Assembly: GCF_013401995.1 (NCBI RefSeq)
Contig: NZ_JACBJI010000001.1
Coordinates: 346,609-410,608, forward strand
From: Flavobacterium agri
GTDB taxonomy: Bacteria > Bacteroidota > Bacteroidia > Flavobacteriales > Flavobacteriaceae
Direction: 5' to 3'
Length of the DNA stretch: 64,000 bases
The first letter of the stretch is position 1; every line of letters starts with the position of its first letter. Shown piece after piece: positions 45,065 to 52,780 of the stretch. A program made the position numbers and the translations under genes. The notes below the pieces were generated by a model. That model saw only the letters and a list, made by a program, of their open reading frames with translations. It ran no database searches and was not told where the DNA came from.

Positions 45065-45616
45065 ATGGGATATCCTATAATTTTTATCGTTATGGCATTA
45101 TTGGCGATCAAAACCGCAGTTGCTCAGGCCACGCCCGAGCAAAATCTGGAAGAAATGGGGATCATACTCCCGAAACTTCCGGACCCGACCAGCAACAGTT
45201 ATGTAAACCTTGTCAGGAGTGGGAACTATGTCTTCGTTTCCGGAAAAGGACCGTTGACTCACGACTCGAAATACGTTACCGGCAAAGTGAACCGAGACAT
45301 CTCGCTCGACGAGGCTAAAGAAGCGGCAAGGCTTTGCGCCATCCATCACATCGCAATCCTGAAACAAGAATTGGGAAATCTTGCCGGAATCAAAAAGGTG
45401 ATCAAGGTTTCGGGTTTTATAAACAGCGACCCCGACTTCAACGATTTTCCGGCGGTCATGGACGCGTTCTCCAATGTGTTCATAGCCGTATTCGGCGAAA
45501 AGGGCAAGCATACCCGGACTGCCATAGGCGCCAACTCCTTGCCGTTCAATTGGGTGTTGGAGGTAGAAATCGTGGTCGAGGTTACCGATAGTAAGAGGCG
45601 CATGAAAGAAAACTGA
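45065..45616 (+). CDS. Exported RidA/YjgF-like protein
   Basis: 183 residues. A hydrophobic N-terminal segment (IIFIVMALLAIKTAVAQ) precedes a RidA-type domain with YVNLVRSGNYVFVSGKGPL, AAARLCAIHHIAILKQELGN and the C-terminal FNWVLEVEIVVEV. RidA proteins deaminate reactive enamine/imine intermediates, usually in the cytosol. An export signal here suggests a periplasmic variant. It closes the operon and is followed by a strong terminator. Confidence 0.8.
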   Translation: MGYPIIFIVMALLAIKTAVAQATPEQNLEEMGIILPKLPDPTSNSYVNLVRSGNYVFVSGKGPLTHDSKYVTGKVNRDISLDEAKEAARLCAIHHIAILKQELGNLAGIKKVIKVSGFINSDPDFNDFPAVMDAFSNVFIAVFGEKGKHTRTAIGANSLPFNWVLEVEIVVEVTDSKRRMKEN

Positions 45617-45635
45617 AATGTTGCATGATAAGTAC

Positions 45636-45661
45636 AAAGGCCGCTGTAGCGGCCTTTTTTT
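45636..45661 (+). terminator. Rho-independent terminator
   Basis: Perfect arms AAAGGCCGCT and AGCGGCCTTT with a short GT loop, followed by a T-run, 20 nt after the RidA stop. It may also serve the converging minus-strand operon. Confidence 0.88.
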
Positions 45662-45710
45662 GCTGTTTACCAAAATTCCCCGTGCCTCCCGTCCGTGCCC
45701 CGATCAGGGT

Positions 45711-46376
45711 TCAGGGGCGTAAGTATCGGTAATGCAGTTGCGCGATGAGCTGACCCGATCCGTCGGTATCTGCGCCGTAGCCCGCCACAAGGATACCTTT
45801 GAGCCCGCATTGGGCAGACAAGGCAAAAACGATAGCCTCGTCGGCAGGGTCGGTGTCTCCTTCGTACCGGTAGACATCGGTTATCTCCAGCTCGTCCGGA
45901 CAAAAAAAACGCCCGTCTGCCTTGAGTTTGCCGTCATATACCGTAAAATCGTGTCCGTACCCCTGTTCGCGCAAAATAGTGATGGCTTCCAGGACCGTCC
46001 CGTAATGAAATTGTCGCGTCGTTTCCATAGATTGGTTGTTTTTCGGATTATCGGATATGCTATTTTCCCCGTAAATGTAAAGCCTGTGTCCGTCGGGAAC
46101 GATGTCCTTGAAAAGGTAATCGGCCGCAAAAGCCGCGGCTTTATCCGGGGTGACGTCCTTGAACCAGATGCCCTCAGGTTGGCTTATAACTATAGGCCCG
46201 TCGTTGCATCGTCCGTTGCACAAGGTCTTGGTGGTATGAATGCTTCCCGACCGGTCGTTTTCATCAATTTTCCGGCGGATGACCGCGGTGCTTTCCTCCG
46301 CTCCTTTCGCCTTACAGCTTCCGCCATTACACAGGAACAAGTGCTTTTTTATACAGGTGAGGTCTTTAATCGGCAT
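45711..46376 (-). CDS. Thioredoxin-like [2Fe-2S] protein fused to a small PRPP-synthetase-like domain
   Basis: 221 residues. The N-terminal about 115 residues have the four-cysteine pattern of thioredoxin-like ferredoxins: FLCNGGSCKAKG and TLCNGRCNDGP. The C-terminal about 100 residues (from METTRQFHYGTVLEAITILR) match a small Bacteroidetes protein often annotated as a phosphoribosylpyrophosphate synthetase but lacking its catalytic motifs. An internal ATG at the junction suggests the domains may once have been two genes. It is the last gene of the nitrile hydratase operon, overlapping the Ni/Co permease start region by 11 nt. Confidence 0.7.
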   Translation of the reverse strand: MPIKDLTCIKKHLFLCNGGSCKAKGAEESTAVIRRKIDENDRSGSIHTTKTLCNGRCNDGPIVISQPEGIWFKDVTPDKAAAFAADYLFKDIVPDGHRLYIYGENSISDNPKNNQSMETTRQFHYGTVLEAITILREQGYGHDFTVYDGKLKADGRFFCPDELEITDVYRYEGDTDPADEAIVFALSAQCGLKGILVAGYGADTDGSGQLIAQLHYRYLRP

Positions 46377-47166
46377 TGGGCTTAAATGATTTGGTGCGCA
46401 TGAATAGGTATGAGTAGAAAAGAAACATCAACACGAAGAAGGCCATACCGAACCCGGCCAACACGTCTTCCGCCAGGACAAACCACGGGAAAAACGACGA
46501 CACCGTTTTATAACCGCCTACCAACAAGGCGGTACAGGCTATTATCCAGCCTAATTTCCTTCGGTAATCGGAAACCACCCGGTCGCCCGGGGCGGTCCTC
46601 ATGATGGCATACAATACCCGGCAGTCTATCGTATCGGTAAAGATCATACCCGCAGAAAACGAAAAGCCCAACAAAAAGGAATACGAGATGCCAAGACCGC
46701 TTGTAGCGGTATAGGCCAACGCGGTGGCTTGTGTGGTAGTGTCGAAAACCATTGCGAAAAGTGCGCCGGTTGCCAATATGGCCAATGGATTCGAACTTCG
46801 CCGAAGCGGGGCGGGAAGGAACATCGATTTTAGGCCTTTCGGTCGGTAGGAATCGATTTTGAGTAGTGCGTATAAATTAGAGAAACCTACCCCCAATAAG
46901 ATTATTCCGGGCACGAATTCAAGAAAATCCACCAGCGCACCCGGTAATTTCCAGGACGCGCTGAACACAGCGATGGCCACGATCACCAAGGTCACGACGA
47001 ATCCGTGCCCCGCGGCAAATAAGGTGCCTGTCCACTTGGCCAGGTTCGGTTTCGTGTCGGCCAGCCGCACGCTCATCCCGTCGATGGCGGCGATATGGTC
47101 GGGATCGAACCCGTGCCGAATCCCCAAGAGCAGCATCAGCCATAAGCCCGGGAGTTCCATGATCAA
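46366..47166 (-). CDS. NiCoT-family nickel/cobalt permease
   Basis: 266 residues, six to eight hydrophobic helices. The family signature is RHGFDPDHIAAID, with the metal-coordinating His/Asp pattern; a second motif is FDTTTQATAL with GMIFTDTIDC. Located in an operon with a cobalt-type nitrile hydratase, it should import Co2+ for the enzyme, as NhlF does in Rhodococcus. Its ATG overlaps the stop of the split-beta gene. Confidence 0.88.
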   Translation of the reverse strand: MIMELPGLWLMLLLGIRHGFDPDHIAAIDGMSVRLADTKPNLAKWTGTLFAAGHGFVVTLVIVAIAVFSASWKLPGALVDFLEFVPGIILLGVGFSNLYALLKIDSYRPKGLKSMFLPAPLRRSSNPLAILATGALFAMVFDTTTQATALAYTATSGLGISYSFLLGFSFSAGMIFTDTIDCRVLYAIMRTAPGDRVVSDYRRKLGWIIACTALLVGGYKTVSSFFPWFVLAEDVLAGFGMAFFVLMFLFYSYLFMRTKSFKPNAD

Positions 47167-47498
47167 AGGACGAGGTTATATCTTTTGGCCACCTCGGCTG
47201 TCTTTACGGCGATCTCGTCGGGCGTCAACACGCCTTTTTGGAGGAGTAGGTTAGAAGCCGAGACGATCCACTTTTCATAGTAAGATAATTTTCCGGCCAT
47301 TTCACTCCCGATGTTTTCGGTTCCCCGCCTTTTTTCTTCCGTATTTACGATTTTATGGTAGTCAAGCACGTCCAAAAGAGCGTGGCAGCGTTTCTCCCAC
47401 GGATAAAGGTCTCGTTCGAAGATGTGTATCTTATCATCGCTGCTCCCGGTACCGCCGATATCGTTAGGCAGGTGTTTTACAAGATTTTCAGTTGACAT
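47163..47498 (-). CDS. Split nitrile hydratase beta, N-terminal half
   Basis: 111 residues. NDIGGTGSSDDKIHIFERDL, the YPWEKRCHALLDVLDYHKI block and KLSYYEKWIVSASNLLLQKG (YYE-W, LLxxKGVL) correspond to the N-terminal half of nitrile hydratase beta. In the three-subunit thiocyanate hydrolase of Thiobacillus this part is the separate beta subunit. The related NHase activator proteins share this fold, so an activator role cannot be excluded. It lies 11 nt after the alpha gene. Confidence 0.75.
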   Translation of the reverse strand: MSTENLVKHLPNDIGGTGSSDDKIHIFERDLYPWEKRCHALLDVLDYHKIVNTEEKRRGTENIGSEMAGKLSYYEKWIVSASNLLLQKGVLTPDEIAVKTAEVAKRYNLVL

Positions 47499-47509
47499 AT
47501 GCGTTCTGT

Positions 47510-48187
47510 TTAGTTGCTTATACTCGGCAGGGCCACGCCGATCATGGTGTCCCTGGTGACCAACGCTTCCAGTTCTTCAGCGTTGAAGTTTTCAGTGCCC
47601 GCGGGGCGTAACGGCAACACCATATAGCGTTCGCTGGCGGTCGAATCCTGGACGATGACCTGCACCTCCTCGGGAATCAGTGTGCCGAATTCGGCCAGTA
47701 CTGCCCGCGGCTCTCTCACCGTTCGCGACCGGTACTCCTTGCTTTTGTACCAATCAGGCGGAAGTCCCAGTATCGGCCTCGGATAACACGAGCAAAGCGT
47801 ACAGACGATCACATGGTGTACGCCCGGGGTATTCTCCAGTACGGTCAGCTTGGTATTGTCATATATCGAAATGCCCATTTCCTCGGCCGCTGCGTTTCCA
47901 TTTTGCACCAGCCGCGATCTGTAGGCAGGGTCCAGCCATGCCTTCACCACCATCTTCGCTCCCAATGCGGGGGAGCGGGAATCAAGCACCTCTATTTGCC
48001 TCCTGATTTCCTCGGGGCGGAGAATTCCTTTTTCGGTCAACAATTCCCGGATGCTTATTTCAAGTATTTCATAGTACGAAGGTGCAGCCTCATGAATTAT
48101 AGGCTCGTGCTCTTCGGCATGGTCGTGCCCTTCGGGATGATTGTCCCCGTCGCGGCCCGTGTGCGGATTGTGTGCATTCTCGCTCAT
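47510..48187 (-). CDS. Cobalt-type nitrile hydratase / thiocyanate hydrolase metal subunit
   Basis: 225 residues. The metal-binding site reads VCTLCSCYP, the cobalt version of the C-x2-C-S-C claw (iron enzymes have Ser/Thr changes, VCSLCSCT). In homologues two of the cysteines are oxidised to sulfinic and sulfenic forms. The N-terminal 30 residues are strikingly His/Asp-rich (HNPHTGRDGDNHPEGHDHAE), a possible metal store. Domain context matches NHase alpha and SCNase gamma. Coupled to the upstream gene by a 4-nt overlap. Confidence 0.88.
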   Translation of the reverse strand: MSENAHNPHTGRDGDNHPEGHDHAEEHEPIIHEAAPSYYEILEISIRELLTEKGILRPEEIRRQIEVLDSRSPALGAKMVVKAWLDPAYRSRLVQNGNAAAEEMGISIYDNTKLTVLENTPGVHHVIVCTLCSCYPRPILGLPPDWYKSKEYRSRTVREPRAVLAEFGTLIPEEVQVIVQDSTASERYMVLPLRPAGTENFNAEELEALVTRDTMIGVALPSISN

Positions 48188-48504
48188 GTGATATCTTTTT
48201 TAATGGGTTCCAGCCAGTTTTCAAAAATCTCGATTTCAAGCATGTCGGTATCTGGCCCGTTGTACTCCTGCCACAGTTCTGTTTGCGGTATCCGTACCAT
48301 GTAGTACCAGGATTCGTTGCCCGCGTTCCTGCCGAATGCTTCTTCCTCTGGGTTTATATGCCTTCCCAGGTTTTTCGAGATCGTGACGGTCCGTCCGCGC
48401 ATGTACATCGGGACCCTATAATGTCCTACCGGAAATTTCATCGCGATCCTTACCTGTTCGCCGACCGTGTATGTTGCGGGGTTATAGTCTGTTGCCGATT
48501 TCAT
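48184..48504 (-). CDS. Split nitrile hydratase beta, C-terminal half
   Basis: 106 residues. GHYRVPMYMRGRTVTISKNL, YYMVRIPQTELWQEYNGPDT and LEIEIFENWLEPI match the SH3-like C-terminal half of nitrile hydratase beta and the separate alpha subunit of thiocyanate hydrolase. It is the first gene of the operon and overlaps the metal subunit start (ATGA). The two halves of beta therefore flank the alpha gene, an unusual order. Confidence 0.8.
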   Translation of the reverse strand: MKSATDYNPATYTVGEQVRIAMKFPVGHYRVPMYMRGRTVTISKNLGRHINPEEEAFGRNAGNESWYYMVRIPQTELWQEYNGPDTDMLEIEIFENWLEPIKKDIT

Positions 48505-48531
48505 ACTGGTTGTCGTTTACAACGGACCACA

Positions 48532-48547
48532 CGTCAAAACAGATGCC
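48532..48547 (-). promoter_or_regulatory. Candidate sigma-54 promoter of the nitrile hydratase operon (proximal)
   Basis: On the minus strand, TGGCATCTGTTTTGAC fits TGGCA-N6-TTG, with the -12 C replaced by A. It sits about 28 nt before the first gene. A second, distal candidate is at 48716-48731. Confidence 0.35.
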
Positions 48548-48715
48548 AACCGGCCGAGATTCCGGTTAGTCACGGAAACGGGCCTTTTTGCCCCACGGTT
48601 TATTACGACATATGGTATTTTTACGTCACCGTTATGATATTTCGTACTGTCGGCAAGCCGTTTGGATTCACATGCGGTGGGAAATTCAAGCGTCGTGAAA
48701 AAGCATCGATTCGCG

Positions 48716-48731
48716 GGCAGACCTGTTGCCA
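48716..48731 (-). promoter_or_regulatory. Candidate sigma-54 promoter, distal
   Basis: Minus strand TGGCAACAGGTCTGCC carries the invariant GG and GC at exact -24/-12 spacing. It would give a leader of about 200 nt before the operon. Confidence 0.35.
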
Positions 48732-48831
48732 TCCGCATGCCGCGGTATTGCGGGCTAAGGCTGGTTATCGGCAGTGCGGGCCGGTACAATTGCGACCGCA
48801 CTTAGCACGATTTTGGTACAAGCGACTCTAT

Positions 48832-48847
48832 CAGCACGGTCCTTGCA
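48832..48847 (+). promoter_or_regulatory. Weak sigma-54-like site upstream of dps
   Basis: CAGCACGGTCCTTGCA has a full GCAC and TTGCA at the right distance, but the -24 GG is AG. It lies 41 nt before the dps start. Confidence 0.25.
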
Positions 48848-48887
48848 GGGTCGGCAGATAAGATAGTGACCTAAAATAAACTGTAAA

Positions 48888-49364
48888 ATGAAGACAACCA
48901 GCATCGGTATAACCGCGCCGTCTAAAGACCAGGTGGCACAGAAGCTCTCCCACATACTCGCCGACGAGTTCCTGTTATATACCAAGACCAGGAACGCACA
49001 TTGGAACATAGAGGGACGAGACTTCCACGCCATGCATATTTTTTTCGAGTCGCAATATAAAGAGCTCGACGCCATGGTCGACATGATCGCCGAGCGAATC
49101 AGGACTATCGGGCATTATGCTCCTGCCTCCCTCCAGACGTTTCTTAACCTGACCCATCTCACCGAGCGCATATACCAGGAGAACAACGGCGAAGGTTTTA
49201 TGAGAGAATTGCTTGCCGACCACGAAACGGTCGTCATCAAACTCAGGGAGCTTGTCGACTTCTTTTCGGGCAAGCTGCACGATCAGGGGTCGGCAGACTT
49301 CATCACAGGCCTCATGGAGCGGCATGAAAAACTCGCCTGGACGCTTCGGGCTCATTTGGTATGA
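48888..49364 (+). CDS. dps: Dps-like ferritin (DNA starvation protection protein)
   Basis: 158 residues, a single ferritin-like four-helix domain. The ferroxidase-site pattern HWNIEGRDFHAMHIFFESQY (His, Asp, Glu across the dimer interface) is intact. Dps assembles into a dodecamer that oxidises and stores iron with hydrogen peroxide and can coat DNA. It is divergent from the nitrile hydratase operon and may share stress regulation with it. Confidence 0.92.
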   Translation: MKTTSIGITAPSKDQVAQKLSHILADEFLLYTKTRNAHWNIEGRDFHAMHIFFESQYKELDAMVDMIAERIRTIGHYAPASLQTFLNLTHLTERIYQENNGEGFMRELLADHETVVIKLRELVDFFSGKLHDQGSADFITGLMERHEKLAWTLRAHLV

Positions 49365-49412
49365 CGCCGGTGATTTCGACGAATAACATCCTGTAATCTT
49401 AATCTTCGAACG

Positions 49413-49742
49413 ATGGAACATCCAAAAAAGAAAAAAGCACCCGACGGGAGCTTGCCGCCAATTACTTCTCAGCTGCGAAATGACGACGATCCTCCTCGCG
49501 AGGATGGGCCAAATACGACTAAATACCTCGAGCTGGAGCAAGCCGATCCCACTTATACGCCTCAGGGCCACCCGACGATGAACTCGGATTATTTTGAAAC
49601 GGTCGAAGAGGGCAGGGACGAATATGACGAAGATGGCGACAACAGCCGCAATTCGGAGGCGTTCGACCAAGACGAAGATCTCCTGATTGACAATCTCGAT
49701 CTCGATGAGGAAATGAACCGCTCCGTTTCTTCGGACGATTAA
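49413..49742 (+). CDS. Acidic, disordered hypothetical protein
   Basis: 109 residues, strongly acidic and low in hydrophobics, with a basic N-terminal tip (MEHPKKKKAPDG) and a C-terminal half rich in Asp/Glu (EEGRDEYDEDGDNSRNSEAF). It is probably intrinsically disordered. Such proteins often follow stress genes in Bacteroidetes. It lies 48 nt after dps. No function can be assigned. Confidence 0.6.
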   Translation: MEHPKKKKAPDGSLPPITSQLRNDDDPPREDGPNTTKYLELEQADPTYTPQGHPTMNSDYFETVEEGRDEYDEDGDNSRNSEAFDQDEDLLIDNLDLDEEMNRSVSSDD

Positions 49743-50136
49743 ACGGGTTTTCTCGTCGCGCTTTCGGAACGACGGCCGGGTGCGTTGGGAAGTGGAGACG
49801 CCGGGCAATCGTTCCCGGATTGCGGAAAGCCGCTTAGTTAAGTTTATGCAACGACCCGCCCCCGCCGCCTCTTTGCCTCGCTACAAAAGAACCAATTCTA
49901 CGCACGTATGGTTCCGGCACGAACACTCTGGCGATCTCACCGTAAAAAGACCGGAAGCGAGAAACCTGTCGGTTTCCAAGATCTCAAGATGTCGGGAAGT
50001 CCTCTGCACATATATGACCCGGCCGGGAAGACGTTTATTTTGTCGTGCGCAATCCACTCACCGGGAAAGTTTTTCGTATACCCTATAAGTACGCTTTTGG
50101 CCCCGATTCGCCTATGCCGCTTCCAGTATGTCGAAA
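49743..50136. other. Intergenic region, nothing recognised
   Basis: 394 nt between the acidic protein and the converging HxlR regulator. The short overlapping frames look random. No terminator or repeat was recognised. Confidence 0.5.
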
Positions 50137-50505
50137 CTATCGATCCCCGGCCCCCAAACGCCTCAAAATCACCGACCGCAACCGTTCTTCATTCTCATCG
50201 CCCCATTGGCCTAAAATCGAGATCACCGGGATCAAGGTCTTGCCGAAATCGGTCAGATTGTATTCCACTTTCGGCGGCACGACCGGATAGATCGTTTTCG
50301 CGATAAGTTCGTGGTCTTCCAGTTCTTTTAACTGCATCGTCAAAACCCTCCTGGAGGCATCCGGAATTTTGCGCTGCAGCTCGCTGGGGCGCTTGTGCCC
50401 CTGATGGATGAACCACAACAGACGGACCTTCCATTTTCCGTACAGGACTTCGCCGATAAGGTCAAGCCCGCAATTCAGGTTCAAAGGTATCTTTCTCTCG
50501 TACAT
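50137..50505 (-). CDS. HxlR-family transcriptional regulator
   Basis: 122 residues, winged helix of the HxlR (DUF24) family: GLDLIGEVLYGKWKVRLLWF, SRRVLTMQLKELEDHELIAK, YPVVPPKVEYNLTDFGKTLI. A conserved cysteine near the N-terminus (LNLNCGLDLIG, Cys12) is the redox/electrophile sensor in homologues such as YodB and HypR. It is divergent from an SDR gene, with an inverted-repeat operator candidate between. Confidence 0.88.
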   Translation of the reverse strand: MYERKIPLNLNCGLDLIGEVLYGKWKVRLLWFIHQGHKRPSELQRKIPDASRRVLTMQLKELEDHELIAKTIYPVVPPKVEYNLTDFGKTLIPVISILGQWGDENEERLRSVILRRLGAGDR

Positions 50506-50529
50506 GGCGTAAAGGTAGGCAATGTTACA

Positions 50530-50566
50530 AATCGCGGATAGGGGAAAAATTCATCCCTATGCGATT
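50530..50566. promoter_or_regulatory. Inverted-repeat operator between HxlR and SDR genes
   Basis: AATCGC-gg-ATAGGG (50530-50543) and CCCTATGCGATT (50555-50566) are reverse complements apart from a two-base insert. The 37-bp site lies 25 bp from the regulator start and 61 bp from the SDR start, the usual place for autoregulation and control of the divergent gene. Confidence 0.55.
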
Positions 50567-50627
50567 CGATATTCCCTTATTGCAGGAACGTTACATACCT
50601 CCCAACTTTGCATGAAAATAATAAACG

Positions 50628-51422
50628 ATGGAACACACATTCAATTTCAACAATGAATTATCGGGCAAGATCGCCCTTGTGACAGGAGGCACCAAAGGAA
50701 CCGGACGGGCCATTGCGGAAAGGCTGCTGCAAGCCGGCGCGACGGTTGTGATCTCGGCAAGGAACGCGCCGGAAAACGAAGACGACAAGCTGCATTTCAT
50801 TCCCGCAGACCTAAGTACGGCGGGAGGGTCTGAAAAAGTGATCAGCGAAGTGCTGTCGAGATACGGCAGGCTGGATATTCTCGTGAACAACCTGGGTTCG
50901 TCCTCGACACCCGCCGGAGGTTTTGCGGCATTAAGCGACGAAGAATGGGAATCGACCCTACAAGCCAACTTGTTTGCGCCCGTTCGGCTGGACAGGGGAT
51001 TCCTGCCACAGATGATCGATCGGAAAAATGGGGTCATCATCCACATCGCCTCCATCCAGGGCCGATTGCCGTTGCATGACTCCACTTTACCGTATGCGGC
51101 CGCAAAGGCAGGCTTGATCAACTACAGCAAAAGCCTGTCGAATGAAGTGACGCCGAAAGGCGTGCGCGTGCTGACCGTTTCGCCGGGATGGATCAATACC
51201 TCGGCATCGACGGCGTGGCTGGGTGAGATCGCCCGAAACTCGAACAGCACGGTAGAAGAAGCCCGACAAGGCGTCATGGATGCGTTGGGCGGCATACCGT
51301 ACGGCAGGCCCGCCGAACCCGAAGAAGTAGCCGAATTGGTCGGTTTCCTTGTTTCGCCAAGGGCCAATTATTTGACGGGAACCGAATTCGTGATCGACGG
51401 CGGCACGGTGCCCACAATTTAA
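50628..51422 (+). CDS. Classical SDR oxidoreductase
   Basis: 264 residues. Cofactor motif TGGTKGTGRAIAERL, FIPADLSTAG, NNLGSSSTP, catalytic Ser (HIASIQG) and Tyr-Lys (YAAAK), and a C-terminal YLTGTEFVIDGGTVPTI. A NAD(P)-dependent reductase of the FabG-like classical SDR group. Probably controlled by the divergent HxlR regulator, hence a response to electrophiles or carbonyls. Confidence 0.9.
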   Translation: MEHTFNFNNELSGKIALVTGGTKGTGRAIAERLLQAGATVVISARNAPENEDDKLHFIPADLSTAGGSEKVISEVLSRYGRLDILVNNLGSSSTPAGGFAALSDEEWESTLQANLFAPVRLDRGFLPQMIDRKNGVIIHIASIQGRLPLHDSTLPYAAAKAGLINYSKSLSNEVTPKGVRVLTVSPGWINTSASTAWLGEIARNSNSTVEEARQGVMDALGGIPYGRPAEPEEVAELVGFLVSPRANYLTGTEFVIDGGTVPTI

Positions 51423-51437
51423 TCGTCTTTAAAAATA

Positions 51438-51767
51438 ATGGAAATGAATTTACCGAAAGCGATAAAAGACCTGGTCGATGCTCAGAACAGCTTCGACAGC
51501 ACAGCTTACGCCAACTGTTTCGCCGAAACCGCCGTGGTATCCGATGAAGGCAGGACCCATAACGGAAGAGGGGAAATCCGGGATTGGATTGAAGAAGCAA
51601 ACCAAAAATACAGGTCGGTGATGCGACCGCTTGATTATACCGAAAACGGTGCGTCGGGCGTCTTATCTGCCGAGTGCTCGGGCACGTTTCCCGGCAGCCC
51701 GGTCGTATTGAAGTTTCATTTCGGGATCCTCGACGGAAAAATCCGGAATCTAAAAGTGACCGGATAA
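51438..51767 (+). CDS. SnoaL-like NTF2-fold protein
   Basis: 109 residues: PKAIKDLVDAQNSFDSTAYA, FAETAVVSDEGRTHNGRGEI, then strands PVVLKFHFGILDGKIRNLKV. Typical NTF2-like size. It follows the SDR gene by 15 nt and is likely co-transcribed with it. It may protect or isomerise the SDR substrate. A terminator hairpin follows. Confidence 0.78.
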   Translation: MEMNLPKAIKDLVDAQNSFDSTAYANCFAETAVVSDEGRTHNGRGEIRDWIEEANQKYRSVMRPLDYTENGASGVLSAECSGTFPGSPVVLKFHFGILDGKIRNLKVTG

Positions 51768-51808
51768 CGAAATAAAATCAGCACGCACCCGATTTGCCAA
51801 AAACAGAA

Positions 51809-51838
51809 CAACCCTTCCGACCTGGAGGGGTTTCTTTT
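51809..51838 (+). terminator. Hairpin terminator after the SDR operon
   Basis: ACAACCCTTCC and GGAGGGGTT pair with one G-U, followed by TTCTTTTTG. Confidence 0.6.
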
Positions 51839-51968
51839 TGCCCGGCCACGACAAAGCCGCTCAATCCGAGACGGATAGGTCGGGACGGCCCTTTCAGTCG
51901 TCGGATGAGAACATGACTAAAGAAAGATGATTGATTCGGAAATTTTAAGGGTAAAACCATAAAAACGT

Positions 51969-52120
51969 CTGGTAACCGCGGCGCTCGTCATCGCTGGCCG
52001 CGTTAGCACGAACGATCTTTTTCTTAACTTCGTCTTCGTTCGGCAGAGAGAACGCTCCCTGAATGCGGCGACGGCCAAGATGCCGGAGGCGTAGCCCGAA
52101 AGCTTTACCTAAATGAACAT
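51969..52120. repeat. attC-like element, left border of the cassette-like region
   Basis: Begins GGTAACCGCGGCGCTCGTCA with an AAC left core and contains an imperfect inverted repeat (CGCTCGTCATCGCTGGCCG against CGGCCAAGATGCCGGAGGCG). The middle shares TTTTTCTTAACTTCGTC with the element at 25857-25920. A right GTT core is not clear. Confidence 0.45.
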
Positions 52121-52125
52121 TCCAT

Positions 52126-52668
52126 ATGAAATTCACCTACAGTTGTAGTATAGATGATTATTTACAGTATCAACTTTATACCGCATCTACAAGTCCGACA
52201 ATCAAAAAGCAACGGCTAAAAAGCCTGCTGATATTTTCTATCGTACTGATCGCTGCTTCCTATTTCTTCAATGAATTCAGGAGTTTTTTTGAAGTTGCAG
52301 TGATTACTGCCCTAAATCTCGGATTGATAACGTTGTACGCTGTCTACTTACGCAATCATTACAGGCAGCATTACCGGAAATTCATTAAGGACAATTACAA
52401 AAATAAAGCTGAAAAAATATCGTCTGTTACCTTCCGGGAGCACTATATTGAAACGATCGACGAAACCGGAGAATCTAAAATAAATTACACGAATCTGGAA
52501 GAAGTTAATGAAATCAGGGAGTATATCTTTCTCAAATTGAAAACCGGCGAAAGTCTTATCTTCCCCAAATCAGAAATTCAGGATATCGACGGCTTACGTG
52601 GAAAATTAGCGGAGCTGTCGGATGAATACAATTTGAAAAGTAATGTAGATTTAAACTGGAAATGGTAA
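52126..52668 (+). CDS. YcxB-like membrane protein
   Basis: 180 residues. Two transmembrane helices at about 34-51 (LLIFSIVLIAASYFFNEF) and 55-75 (FEVAVITALNLGLITLYAVY) precede a cytoplasmic YcxB-like domain (EKISSVTFREHYIETIDETG, INYTNLEEVNEIREYIFLKL, then SLIFPKSEIQDIDGL). YcxB-like proteins are widely conserved and of unknown function. Base composition is AT-richer than everything to its left. It is the first gene of the cassette-like array. Confidence 0.78.
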   Translation: MKFTYSCSIDDYLQYQLYTASTSPTIKKQRLKSLLIFSIVLIAASYFFNEFRSFFEVAVITALNLGLITLYAVYLRNHYRQHYRKFIKDNYKNKAEKISSVTFREHYIETIDETGESKINYTNLEEVNEIREYIFLKLKTGESLIFPKSEIQDIDGLRGKLAELSDEYNLKSNVDLNWKW

Positions 52669-52680
52669 AAGCTTCAGCTG

Positions 52681-52770
52681 ACAGCCGATCGTGACCGTAA
52701 CTGGCTTTGAATGAATCGCCGGTCTGATTTGCTGAGATAACATTACTTTTCCGATGGTCGCAATGGCTGT
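52681..52770. repeat. attC-like imperfect palindrome
   Basis: Left arm ACAGCCGATCGTGACC (52681-52696) pairs with right arm GGTCGCAATGGCTGT (52756-52770) apart from a bulge and two mismatches. The outer R-type cores are weak. Confidence 0.45.
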
Positions 52771-52780
52771 AAAGGTGCCA

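Noticed and set aside
48505..48887. tRNA or small RNA between the nitrile hydratase operon and dps
   Set aside because: One hairpin (GTGCGG/CCGCAC) is present, but no cloverleaf, anticodon loop or terminator could be formed.
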